From Psychrobacter immobilis (GTDB taxonomy: Bacteria; Pseudomonadota; Gammaproteobacteria; Pseudomonadales; Moraxellaceae), in the NCBI RefSeq assembly GCF_904846185.1, contig NZ_CAJGZQ010000002.1:124001-188000 (forward strand): DNA of 64,000 bases, given 5' to 3'. Within the stretch, counting starts at the first letter, position 1, and every line of letters begins with the position of its first letter. Below the pieces are notes generated by a model that saw nothing but the letters and a program-made list of their open reading frames with translations, searched no databases and had not been told where the DNA came from. The translations under genes and the position numbers were made by a program. Shown in pieces: positions 35,522 to 43,585 of this stretch.

Positions 35522-37222
35522 TTAAAAAAAGGTGGGTGCTGCTTTGGTTTCGTCAGTGGTGATACCAAAAAACTGAAGCAAGGTTGGCGTAATAAAATCA
35601 TGTGATACAGGCTGATCAATCATGTTAGCTAGGCTACTCTTAGCCATAGTGCTGCTATCAATGCCGTTGCCATTCGGTGACCAAATAATCACTGGCACGT
35701 GTTTTTGTGCATTTGGCGCAATAGCGTATGGCAGACCATGCAAGTAAATATTGTTTTCGCCCAAACTTTCTCCATGATCACTAATATATACCATCACCAC
35801 CTCATAATCTTGCTCATAAGGTTTTAAGGTTTCGATCACGCTATTTAAAAAATAATCTGTATAACGAATGGCATTGTCATAACCATTGATAACCGATTGG
35901 TTGTCGCATTTTGATAGCTCATTGGTCATACAGACGGGCTGATATTCTGCAAAATCTTTAGGGTAACGCTTAAAATAGGCGGGTCCATGATTGCCCATTT
36001 GATGCAGCAAAATAAGTGTGTCTTTAGATGTCTCTTTCTGTGAGCTGCCTGACTTAACCAGTTTATCAAAACCATCAAGCATACCTATGTCTCGACACTC
36101 AATATCACAGTCTGGATTGAGCGCGGCTGTTTTATAATCCTCAAAAGTTACGCGGTCAGCCACCCCTTTGGCGCTAGAGTTATTGTCTCGCCAAACGACC
36201 TTGACGCCTTGCTTGTGTAGTGTATCGAGCACGTTTTCATTATAGCTAGCGCTATCAGGGTCATAATTTTTTCTATTGGCGTAGCTAAACATGCAGGGTA
36301 CTGAATAGGCGGTGGATGTGCCGCATGACGAGGCGTCTTTAAAGCTGTAGATGTCTGATTGTTTTGAAAGCAAAGGCGTGGTGTTGCGCGCATAACCGTT
36401 TAAGCCAATATGGTCAGCACGAACGGTTTCTCCTACTACAAATACCATCAACTTAGGTTTTACAGCGCGGTTGCTAGTGTTAACAATAATGCTGCGTTTT
36501 GCATCTGTGGCATGAGGGATTAGCGTATCGGGACGACGGCGCTCAGCGATATAATCAGTACCCAGTTTGATGACAGAATAAACAGGAGTAATAGGATTGA
36601 CATAACTACGGACTATTTTGTGCTGGCGAAAAAAGCTGGCGTATTGGTCACCAAATGGCACCAGACACACCGCTATCAATACGATAGATAGTAATAGGGT
36701 GACTGATTTTTGAAGGGTTGCTTGTTGCCAAGACAATCGCTTTAGACGAATGTTACCAATCATGAAAGCAGGCACTATACCTAGTAAAAACAGGCGAATA
36801 AATAGACTGGGTGCCATTAATCCCATGGCTTCTGCTTGATCGGTTTGTAAGCCGTTAATGAGCATATCACGATTAAATATCGTCCCGTAGGCGTCGGTAA
36901 AGTAACCACAGATGGCTGCAATCAGCACCATTATGATGAGCACTACTTTTGCCGTTGAGCGATGACACAGCAGTGACAACACCAACCATATCAGCCCAAA
37001 CAATAAGCCTGTGATGGAAAAAATAAAGCCCGTGTTTGTGCTCAATGGATAAACGCTGAGTACCTGCTCAAAAAAGCCAATATTCGCCGTCGCTACTAAA
37101 TACAGAGCCACGACTATGATCAAATGATTGAGATTGATCTCACGATCATAGAGCTTGCTTAGGGAGCGGCTTTTTCTATTAGCTTTGGGCGCATTGATTT
37201 TGGCGGCTTGAGATATTGACAT
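35522..37222 (-). CDS. eptA: Lipid A phosphoethanolamine transferase (EptA/MCR family)
   Basis: This inner-membrane enzyme moves phosphoethanolamine from phosphatidylethanolamine to lipid A, lowering the negative charge and polymyxin binding. The start at 37222 has GAGAAG seven bases upstream, giving 566 residues. Five N-terminal helices precede a periplasmic sulfatase-fold domain. The zinc-site Glu 265 lies in VVGETVRAD, and the nucleophile Thr 304 in CGTSTAYSVPCMFSY, a stretch I recall as identical in MCR-1. WRDNNS, MGNHGPAYFKRY and SDHGESLGEN are also shared. It is probably a chromosomal, intrinsic relative of mobile MCR. It leads an operon with pmrAB. Confidence 0.93.
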   Translation of the reverse strand: MSISQAAKINAPKANRKSRSLSKLYDREINLNHLIIVVALYLVATANIGFFEQVLSVYPLSTNTGFIFSITGLLFGLIWLVLSLLCHRSTAKVVLIIMVLIAAICGYFTDAYGTIFNRDMLINGLQTDQAEAMGLMAPSLFIRLFLLGIVPAFMIGNIRLKRLSWQQATLQKSVTLLLSIVLIAVCLVPFGDQYASFFRQHKIVRSYVNPITPVYSVIKLGTDYIAERRRPDTLIPHATDAKRSIIVNTSNRAVKPKLMVFVVGETVRADHIGLNGYARNTTPLLSKQSDIYSFKDASSCGTSTAYSVPCMFSYANRKNYDPDSASYNENVLDTLHKQGVKVVWRDNNSSAKGVADRVTFEDYKTAALNPDCDIECRDIGMLDGFDKLVKSGSSQKETSKDTLILLHQMGNHGPAYFKRYPKDFAEYQPVCMTNELSKCDNQSVINGYDNAIRYTDYFLNSVIETLKPYEQDYEVVMVYISDHGESLGENNIYLHGLPYAIAPNAQKHVPVIIWSPNGNGIDSSTMAKSSLANMIDQPVSHDFITPTLLQFFGITTDETKAAPTFF

Positions 37223-37280
37223 ACAAGTACTTCTCAACAGGATGGTAAGGAGTGTAATGCCTTACAGTAACAAGTACACT

Positions 37281-37297
37281 GTTAAGAAGATGTTAAG
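37281..37297 (-). promoter_or_regulatory. PmrA-box-like direct repeat upstream of eptA
   Basis: The minus strand reads CTTAAC-ATCTT-CTTAAC, a perfect hexamer direct repeat with five-base spacing. It ends about 60 bases before the eptA ATG, a suitable position for activation. Direct repeats of this type are the known PmrA/BasR operator form in enteric bacteria. Confidence 0.65.
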
Positions 37298-37318
37298 GTA
37301 GTTGAATTCAATAAGATA

Positions 37319-37357
37319 TTAGGACATATCAATAACCTAAACGATGACACGTCCTAA
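37319..37357. repeat. Short palindrome of the TAGGGCGTGTCCTCA family, overlapping a stop codon
   Basis: TTAGGACATATC and GACACGTCCTAA form an inverted repeat 39 bases long with two mismatches. The TAG stop of the CopD-like gene (37354-37356) is inside it. The ends resemble those of the element at 15445. Confidence 0.55.
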
Positions 37358-37794
37358 TTTAAACCTGTGCGAAAGAGCGTGCCAACGACAACAAAGGCGA
37401 CAGAAAACAAAGTGACCAATATGATATTGATTGAAAATCCTTTCAGGGTGTGAATAGACAATCTGGGTATTCGATAAAAACGAGCGTGCAGGGCAACCAA
37501 AACAGTCATTAGCAATAATAGTAATTTGAGACTAATAAGAATACTAAAATCATTATCAAGTTTAAACCATGCAGCAATGTTGGGTAATAGCTGGTAGACC
37601 ATCCAAAGTCCAGTGATTATTTGCAGCACCAAAGCTGGCATCCCAACCCTCTCAAATAGCTGCTCAAATTGCATCAGACCATCAATATTTCGGGATGATA
37701 GCGCTTTTGGTAATACCACCAAGGTCAAAATCAGATGGCCACCTGTCCAGACAGTAGCGCCTAACAAGTGTAGTATGAGTATATAGTTAAGCAT
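37354..37794 (-). CDS. CopD-like small membrane protein
   Basis: The ATG at 37794 has AAGGATTG upstream and gives 146 residues. Four hydrophobic segments and the N-terminal pattern HLLGATVWTGGHLIL, with conserved His and Trp residues, resemble the CopD/DUF2269 type of membrane protein. This type is linked to copper transport or to heme-containing membrane modules. It is divergent from a hemerythrin gene only about 60 bases away, suggesting a shared regulatory region. The function is uncertain. Confidence 0.65.
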   Translation of the reverse strand: MLNYILILHLLGATVWTGGHLILTLVVLPKALSSRNIDGLMQFEQLFERVGMPALVLQIITGLWMVYQLLPNIAAWFKLDNDFSILISLKLLLLLMTVLVALHARFYRIPRLSIHTLKGFSINIILVTLFSVAFVVVGTLFRTGLN

Positions 37795-37857
37795 AGATAA
37801 CAATCCTTAAATGCCACTGACATAGGGCTTTATGTCGATTAACTGAGGTACTTAATC

Positions 37858-38337
37858 ATGAAACGCGCCGCACAATTACAACCATTATCTCGTCAACATC
37901 ATCTAGGTCTAAATCTATCTCGCCATGCTAAAGAGTGTGCTGATGAACCTAACGCAATTGCCGAACATTGGCTAAATATCACGTCTTATATTAACGAGAT
38001 GCAACAGCATTTTCAGATTGAAGACAATCTAATGGCTCATGCCTTACAGCCTCATCGCAGCTCCAAACCTGAGGTGGCATCGGTACTGAATACACTTGAT
38101 GCGCAGCACAAGTCCCTGCATGCACTCATGGCAGAGGTTCAAGGTTTGCCGCACTCTCAAAGCAATCACGTCACCGTTGGACAAGTCAAAAAACTCGCCA
38201 CCTTGCTATACGATCATATTCGTTTTGAAGAACGAGAATTGTTTCCTATCGTTGAGCGCTATCTGACAACAGAAGAATTAGAGGCTATTTATGATGCCAG
38301 TCCAGACAGTATTAAACGCTCCGATGAGAACCGCTAG
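37858..38337 (+). CDS. Hemerythrin-like domain protein
   Basis: This 159-residue four-helix protein has the iron-ligand pattern RQHHLGLNLSRH, HFQIEDNLMAH, LDAQHKSLHAL and LYDHIRFEERELFP. Bacterial hemerythrins bind a di-iron centre and can sense O2 or handle nitric oxide. Its place at the edge of the nitrate-respiration island suggests protection from nitrosative stress, which is inference. GAGG precedes the ATG. Confidence 0.85.
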   Translation: MKRAAQLQPLSRQHHLGLNLSRHAKECADEPNAIAEHWLNITSYINEMQQHFQIEDNLMAHALQPHRSSKPEVASVLNTLDAQHKSLHALMAEVQGLPHSQSNHVTVGQVKKLATLLYDHIRFEERELFPIVERYLTTEELEAIYDASPDSIKRSDENR

Positions 38338-38361
38338 AGCGCATTTTTTATCAAAGTTGTC

Positions 38362-39207
38362 TTACTCTATAGCAAGATAACCTGCGTCAGAAAAATACTG
38401 TTGCCCAGTAGGTGAGCGCAGATAGTTTGAAAAATCGGTCGCGGTAGTAGTCTCCCTAATCACCAACCCGTCTTGCAAAATAGGGGGATAAGCGTCTGGT
38501 GCTAACGTATAGAACTGCTCAGGCGTGGCTTTAATCGCTGTCAGTTGTGATTGAGCGACAAAGCCATAATCGACATTACCAGTGTGCGCATATTGAAACG
38601 CTTGCCCGATATTTTCAGCTTGAATAATGCGACTTTGCTCAGTGAGCGTGTCAAAGATATTTTGTGATTGCAGGTACGCTTGTGCCGACTTGCCATAAGG
38701 AGCGAGTTCTGGATTGGCAATGGTGATTTTGCTATCAGACTCCGACATCAATAATGCATTTAAAGTAGTAGAGTTTAGTCCTTTAAACGATTTGTTAACA
38801 CTATAAAGTGCCAGCTGACCTTGGGTATAAGTAAAGGGCTCGTGGGTTGCTTCGTCAGCAGATTTTGCGTTATCTAGTTTTTCTTTGGCAAGCTTGGCAG
38901 GAAATTCTTGATTGGCGGATAAAAATATATCATAAGGTGCGCCAGAGGTAATCTGCGCATATAACTTACCTGAAGAGGCGTAAGTCACGTCAATCGCTTG
39001 TGCAGGCGGAGTTTTATCCGCTTGATAAGCAGCAATAATTTCAGGCAATACATCTGATAAGTTGGCAGCCGCTGCGATGCGCAGTGTTTGACTCTGCTCA
39101 GTGGCGTTGTCGGCGTCCGATTGAACAAGCTCAGCGGTTTGCTCTTTGCTACAAGCGGTTAGCGTTAACGCTAAGCAAGCTGATGATATGGTTATTAGTT
39201 TAATCAT
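38362..39207 (-). CDS. modA: Molybdate-binding lipoprotein ModA
   Basis: This periplasmic lipoprotein of 281 residues has a lipobox LTAC (Cys 19). The ModA pattern LRIAAAANLSDVLPEI, then VTYASSGKLYAQI and GAPYDIFLSANQEFPAKL, holds the Ser residues that bind molybdate. It captures molybdate for cofactor synthesis. The modBC transporter genes are not adjacent or elsewhere in the window. It lies 94 bases after moaE on the same strand, so it probably ends the moa operon. Confidence 0.92.
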   Translation of the reverse strand: MIKLITISSACLALTLTACSKEQTAELVQSDADNATEQSQTLRIAAAANLSDVLPEIIAAYQADKTPPAQAIDVTYASSGKLYAQITSGAPYDIFLSANQEFPAKLAKEKLDNAKSADEATHEPFTYTQGQLALYSVNKSFKGLNSTTLNALLMSESDSKITIANPELAPYGKSAQAYLQSQNIFDTLTEQSRIIQAENIGQAFQYAHTGNVDYGFVAQSQLTAIKATPEQFYTLAPDAYPPILQDGLVIRETTTATDFSNYLRSPTGQQYFSDAGYLAIE

Positions 39208-39301
39208 TATTATAAAACCTTCTTATTATTGCTTGCCAGTGTCGCTCACTGTTATTGCTAAAGGTTAGCTATCGCTTTGAGTAGTCATTTGAAGCGCATT
39301 A

Positions 39302-39799
39302 TTACCCATTATTACTAAGCCACTTAGATGAATCGTCTTGGTAATATTCTTGCTTCCAAACTGGAATGTCGGCTTTAATAGTATCCAATATCCAGCGACA
39401 AGCATCAAAGGCAGGATAGCGATGCGCTGAGACGACGCCAACCCAAATAGCGACATCACCAATTTCTAATGCACCGATACGATGGATGGCAATGGCATGG
39501 GTAATCTCAAAGCGCTTTTTGGCTTCTTCAATAATGGCGCGACCTTGATTGATGGCAAGGTCTTCATAACCATAATAAGTCAAACGATTGACGCTACTGG
39601 CATTATTATGATTGCGTACCCGCCCTTCAAAGCAGACAAACGCGCCGCAGCTGTCATCATCAAGGGTACTTTTAAGCCGACTTTCATCAATATCGGTATC
39701 TAACAGCGCAAAACCATCACGTTCAGCGATGAGGTACGCCTCATCAATGGTACGTTTAATGCTCATCGATTGACCGTGTACATTGTCTGTCATAACCAT
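39302..39799 (-). CDS. moaE: Molybdopterin synthase large subunit MoaE
   Basis: This 165-residue protein forms the catalytic subunit of molybdopterin synthase, which inserts sulfur into cyclic pyranopterin. Signature segments are GAFVCFEGRVRNHN, HRIGALEIGDVAIWV, SAHRYPAFDACRWI and IPVWKQEYY with the catalytic Lys. It lies 53 bases after moaD. The first residues vary and Met 3 is an alternative start. Confidence 0.93.
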   Translation of the reverse strand: MVMTDNVHGQSMSIKRTIDEAYLIAERDGFALLDTDIDESRLKSTLDDDSCGAFVCFEGRVRNHNNASSVNRLTYYGYEDLAINQGRAIIEEAKKRFEITHAIAIHRIGALEIGDVAIWVGVVSAHRYPAFDACRWILDTIKADIPVWKQEYYQDDSSKWLSNNG

Positions 39800-39852
39800 T
39801 TTCTCTTATTGTTTTTAAGATTCTTAGTGATACAAATGATAGGTAAATAGTT

Positions 39853-40143
39853 TTAACCACCAGCCACTGGGGTGATAAAAACCACACTATCGCCCTCATA
39901 AATCTCATCTGTCCATTTGGCAAAATAGTCATTGACCGCCACGCGTAGCTCCGACTGCGGACGACTAAAGCGATGCTTTTGGCTCAGCTGTTCATACAGC
40001 TCGGTCAATGAAGTCGACTGTGACACCGTGATTTTTTCTTCATGACAGTTAGCTTCATCGGCTAAGCTGGCAAAATATAAAATATTAATATTCATTGTAG
40101 TATCGACATCTATATTTGCATCATTCTCTAATAAATTGTTCAT
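39853..40143 (-). CDS. moaD: Molybdopterin synthase sulfur carrier MoaD
   Basis: This ubiquitin-fold sulfur carrier of 96 residues ends in the essential Gly-Gly (VAGG). The core begins at Met 17 (MNINILYFASLADE), so the ATG at 40095 would give a typical 80-residue MoaD. The upstream ATG at 40143 has a better ribosome-binding site (AGGA) and is kept here. It follows moaC on the same strand, 63 bases away. Confidence 0.92.
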   Translation of the reverse strand: MNNLLENDANIDVDTTMNINILYFASLADEANCHEEKITVSQSTSLTELYEQLSQKHRFSRPQSELRVAVNDYFAKWTDEIYEGDSVVFITPVAGG

Positions 40144-40206
40144 AGAAATAGTCCTGATTTTTAGCGGCTTATTCGCTTGCTAGCTTTCATATTAATTGTA
40201 TTCATT

Positions 40207-40746
40207 TTACGCATGTTGATAGTCGGACTTACCGCCCGTTTTTTTCATTAAATGAATATTATCAATCACAATGTCATGCGAGATAGCTTTGGTCATATCG
40301 TAAATGGTCAAGCAAGCGACACTGACGGCGGTTAATGCTTCCATTTCTACCCCAGTTTTATGAGTAACTTTAACCGTGGCAGTCACAGTAATGCTATGGT
40401 TTGCATCATCGTATGCAAAGCTTAAGCTGATTTTATCTAAGGGCAAAGGATGGCAAAGTGGAATCAAGTCGTGGGTGCGTTTGGCTGCCATGATACCGGC
40501 AATATGAGCAGTCTGAGTGATGCTACCTTTTTTGGTCATACCGTCGGCGGCTTTGATTTGCGTATAAATGTCTGCGGGAAAAACTACTTGTCCGCTTGCA
40601 TGTGCTTCTCTAGTGCTAGCCGTTTTGCCACTCACATCGACCATGGTGATATCACCGTCGCTGTCTAAATGGGATAAGCCAGATTGGTTGCTTGGTTGCT
40701 TGGTTGCTTGCTTACTGTTTTTTTGACTGTTGCTATTCATTTTCAT
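40207..40746 (-). CDS. moaC: Cyclic pyranopterin monophosphate synthase MoaC
   Basis: MoaC works with MoaA to make cyclic pyranopterin monophosphate from GTP. The core from about residue 28 matches MoaC: MVDVSGKTAS, then HIAGIMAAKRTHDLIPLCHPLPL and KTGVEMEALTAVSVACLTIYDM, and GGKSDYQHA at the end. The first 25 residues or so are a Gln/Asn/Lys/Ser-rich extension. It is encoded partly by three copies of an 8-base repeat (40684-40707), whose expansion would shift the frame. Total length is 179 residues against about 160 usually. Confidence 0.93.
   Translation of the reverse strand: MKMNSNSQKNSKQATKQPSNQSGLSHLDSDGDITMVDVSGKTASTREAHASGQVVFPADIYTQIKAADGMTKKGSITQTAHIAGIMAAKRTHDLIPLCHPLPLDKISLSFAYDDANHSITVTATVKVTHKTGVEMEALTAVSVACLTIYDMTKAISHDIVIDNIHLMKKTGGKSDYQHA
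40684..40707. repeat. Three perfect 8-base tandem repeats inside moaC
   Basis: TTGGTTGC occurs three times in a row on the plus strand, within the 5' part of moaC. Eight is not a multiple of three, so changes in copy number would frameshift the gene after about codon 14. Confidence 0.9.
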
Positions 40747-40798
40747 TTCTCTTAAATGGTCAGTTTTTCTGAAAGCTAGTTTCTCTCAATAAACCTTT

Positions 40799-41557
40799 TT
40801 ATAAGTCGTTTAAAGCTAAACAGGCATGCTCAAAATCTTTAGGCGTATTAAAATTGGTTAGATACTGCCAGTTTTTTGCGAAAGGGACGGGCTGCACAAT
40901 TGGCTGAATAAACTTCATCACTTGCCGCTGTCCATCGTCAATATAATCCTTCAAATTAGGTTCAATACTTAAACGATATAAACCTAACAATGGATATAAA
41001 TTACTGTCATCTGTTAGGCAAATAACAGTTTTATCAGAATTGTTCGTCATATAAGGTTGCAGTTTTTGCCATAAATCTGTGACAGGAATTAAGCTGTCAC
41101 AGCTGATAACCGTTAACCAAGATATATGTGGGCTTGTGTCTGTCGTTAATTCTATTGAGCTTGTTACAGATTGCAGTGCTGACTCAATCGCTACCAACGC
41201 GCCGCCTGTTTCAATCGGCTTATCATCATTGCTTGACAGAATATTGTTAGAAAGATCGTTAGCAGATAGATAATCAGTAATATGAAAGACTGGCGATGGC
41301 GAATTCTTAAGCAAATCTGGATTGATGCTAAAGCCGCGTCCATTATCCGCAATCATAATAGGTATATTGCTTATCATCGCAGCACTCAATTCAAGCGCTT
41401 GTCTGACATGATAATCAAGTAAACGCTCACCTGTCGGGAGTATCAACTCAGCTTTTGGCGATCCCATACGTTTGGATGCGCCGCCCGCCAAAATAACGAT
41501 ACCTGCTAAGAGATTGCATTTATCTACTTCGATTAATCTATCTGCAACATCGACCAT
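40799..41557 (-). CDS. mobA: Molybdenum cofactor guanylyltransferase MobA
   Basis: This 252-residue nucleotidyltransferase attaches GMP to molybdopterin, making the bis-MGD cofactor needed by NarG. The motif AGGASKRMGSPKAELILPTG (about 23-42) is the GTP-binding signature. It is longer than E. coli MobA (about 194), with divergent central loops. It starts three bases after the moaB stop, a sign of tight coupling. Confidence 0.87.
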   Translation of the reverse strand: MVDVADRLIEVDKCNLLAGIVILAGGASKRMGSPKAELILPTGERLLDYHVRQALELSAAMISNIPIMIADNGRGFSINPDLLKNSPSPVFHITDYLSANDLSNNILSSNDDKPIETGGALVAIESALQSVTSSIELTTDTSPHISWLTVISCDSLIPVTDLWQKLQPYMTNNSDKTVICLTDDSNLYPLLGLYRLSIEPNLKDYIDDGQRQVMKFIQPIVQPVPFAKNWQYLTNFNTPKDFEHACLALNDL

Positions 41558-41560
41558 GAA

Positions 41561-42091
41561 TCAATCGTGACCTGGATTGGTGCGCATTAAGTGTGGCACA
41601 AAATTACAGGGGCGTGTGCGGCTATCGAGCTGCTCTTGTAAGATACCTTCCCACGCAGTGCGGCAAGCACCTGATGAACCGGGTAGGCAAAAAATACCCG
41701 TGCCATTTGCCATACCAGCCACAGCGCGAGATTGGATGGTAGACATGCCGATATCGTCTTTTGAGATTAAGCGGAACATCTCACCAAAACCATCAACCGA
41801 CTTATCAAATAATACGCCGACTGCTTCTGGCATACTGTCGCGAATATAAAAGCCAGTACCGCCCGTGGTGATAATAGCGTGTACATTAGGGTCGGCAATC
41901 CAACCGCTGATGACGGCTCTGATTTTATAAATATCATCAATAATCAGCTGACGATCGGCAAGTTGGTGTCCTGCTGTGGTCAGTTGGTCAACCAAATACT
42001 GCCCTGAAGTATCTTCTGCAAGAGTACGACTGTCAGAAACCGTTAAGATGGCGATATTAAGCGGGGTAAAGGGTGCTTGCAGCTTACTCAT
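41561..42091 (-). CDS. moaB: Molybdopterin adenylyltransferase family protein MoaB/MogA
   Basis: This 176-residue protein adenylylates molybdopterin before metal insertion. It has the family motif ITTGGTGFYIRDSMPEAV and a second segment FCLPGSSGACRTAWEGIL. In length and sequence it is closer to MoaB than to MogA. AAGGAA precedes the ATG. It lies between moaA and mobA. Confidence 0.9.
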   Translation of the reverse strand: MSKLQAPFTPLNIAILTVSDSRTLAEDTSGQYLVDQLTTAGHQLADRQLIIDDIYKIRAVISGWIADPNVHAIITTGGTGFYIRDSMPEAVGVLFDKSVDGFGEMFRLISKDDIGMSTIQSRAVAGMANGTGIFCLPGSSGACRTAWEGILQEQLDSRTRPCNFVPHLMRTNPGHD

Positions 42092-42157
42092 GGATATTCC
42101 TTAATAAATACGCTTGTTATGGAAATAAAAGTTTTTATTATTGATACATTATTGATT

Positions 42158-43273
42158 TTATCCACCAATCATCGACAAATTATTCATCATGCCGCTGTTT
42201 GATTCGTGAAGATGATGATGTTCAGGTTTGATTGGCATAAAGCTATGGAGGGTATTAACAAGTCCTGCGACATCATCCTGTGCTAGATGCTGACGAATAT
42301 CGTAATTACCTTGGTCAAATAGGCATAAATGTACTTTGCCTTGACTGCTAACCCGTAAGCGATTGCAGCTATCACAAAAATGAGCAGCGTAAGGGGCAAT
42401 CATACCGATACGCCCTTGATAATCTGGATGGCTGTATTCTATCGCTGGTCCATCGTTGCTGCCACGTATGTGAGTTTGCCAGCCATTTTTTAATAAGTAA
42501 TTGGTAATAATATCGGACTGTGCATGCTGCGCAAAAAATAAATCGCTATTATCACTGGTCTGCATAAATTCAATAAAGCGATAAGTGACCGCTCTGTTTT
42601 TGATGTATTCAATGGCATTCATTAGATTTTCAAAGGCGGTTTCAGCCATTAAAATACTGTTTATTTTTAGCTTAATATCTGTGGTCGCAAGCAAAGTATC
42701 CATGTCCGCCAACAGCTGCGGCAACATATCAAAGCCAGTCATTTTATGGAAGGTCGCGGCATCAAAGCTGTCCATACTGATATTAAGCTGATTCAGTCCA
42801 GCGGCTTGCCAGTTAGCTAAGTGCTTACCAAGCTTATACCCATTACTGGTCATGGCAACCGTTTCAATGCCTTCGGTGTTTTTGATGGTTTTAATAATGT
42901 CTACCACATCACGGCGTATAGAGGGTTCACCGCCCGTAATCCTGACTTTTTTAGTACCAACTTGGGCAAATCCGCGGATTAACGTGGCAATTTCAGTGAC
43001 GCTAAGCTCGTTTTGTGGTGGTTTGCCTTGATATCCATCTGGCAGGCAATATTCACAGCGGAAATTACAGAAATCAGTAATCGATAGACGCAAATAGGTG
43101 AGACGTCGTGCGAAACCATCGGTTAATGGTTGAGAGAGCGTGACCGGAGAATACGTCGTCGTGATAGCAGTTTTCGATGCAACGTTCGATGATGAGTCAC
43201 CATCAAAAATAACGGGTGCAGCGGCAGGCGAATACAATTGCGCATTACCTAGGGTAGGGGCAAGATGGTTCAT
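42158..43273 (-). CDS. moaA: GTP 3',8-cyclase MoaA
   Basis: This radical SAM enzyme of 371 residues starts molybdopterin synthesis from GTP. The N-terminal cluster cysteines are 69, 73 and 76 (DFCNFRCEYC), and a second cluster is formed by HFCDSCNRLRV and a later HLC. The protein ends in the essential Gly-Gly. The first 50 residues or so are an unusual extension. It leads a compact operon with moaB, mobA, moaC, moaD, moaE and modA. A NarL-type palindrome lies about 135 bases upstream. Confidence 0.94.
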   Translation of the reverse strand: MNHLAPTLGNAQLYSPAAAPVIFDGDSSSNVASKTAITTTYSPVTLSQPLTDGFARRLTYLRLSITDFCNFRCEYCLPDGYQGKPPQNELSVTEIATLIRGFAQVGTKKVRITGGEPSIRRDVVDIIKTIKNTEGIETVAMTSNGYKLGKHLANWQAAGLNQLNISMDSFDAATFHKMTGFDMLPQLLADMDTLLATTDIKLKINSILMAETAFENLMNAIEYIKNRAVTYRFIEFMQTSDNSDLFFAQHAQSDIITNYLLKNGWQTHIRGSNDGPAIEYSHPDYQGRIGMIAPYAAHFCDSCNRLRVSSQGKVHLCLFDQGNYDIRQHLAQDDVAGLVNTLHSFMPIKPEHHHLHESNSGMMNNLSMIGG

Positions 43274-43407
43274 AGATGATTACCATTAATATTAAGTATG
43301 GTGTGTACTTTTAGGCGTTGCCTCAGGTTGTGAGTGGGAAGTTCTATTTAAACACGATTATGACAGTTTACACGCAAATAACCATTCACCGTAAGTGACC
43401 CAAAAAC

Positions 43408-43423
43408 TACCACTAAAGTAGTA
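43408..43423. promoter_or_regulatory. NarL-type 7-2-7 palindrome upstream of moaA
   Basis: TACCACT-AA-AGTAGTA consists of two inverted heptamers that each fit TACYNMT, with the two-base gap preferred by NarL and NarP. It differs at two adjacent central bases from the palindrome upstream of narG. Confidence 0.65.
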
Positions 43424-43482
43424 GATGCTACTTAGTTATGATTTTTAAAATCAACATACGCCCCAAGCAGTTTCTCATGATT

Positions 43483-43547
43483 CATGGCTAATCAACAGTA
43501 TAAAGAATGATTAACTGTGTAACGCTTTATACCATTGATTAGCCATG
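43483..43547. repeat. Long inverted repeat (23-base arms) downstream of moeA
   Basis: The arms at 43483-43505 and 43525-43547 start CATGGCTAATCAA and pair at 21 of 23 positions around a 19-base loop. No T-run follows, so it is not a standard terminator. Confidence 0.8.
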
Positions 43548-43585
43548 CAGCTTTTTAGCTATACCGTTATTAATGATTCAATTAT

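Larger units (their letters stand above)
43274..43585. other. moeA-moaA intergenic region
   Basis: These 312 bases contain no gene. They hold a NarL-type 7-2-7 palindrome (43408-43423) and a very long hairpin (43483-43547). The region presumably contains the moaA promoter and the end of the moeA transcript. I looked for the conserved features of a Moco riboswitch and do not see them. Confidence 0.7.

Noticed and set aside
43274..43482. Possible Moco riboswitch upstream of moaA
   Set aside because: The characteristic paired regions and conserved motifs are not visible; the NarL palindrome explains the conserved-looking part.
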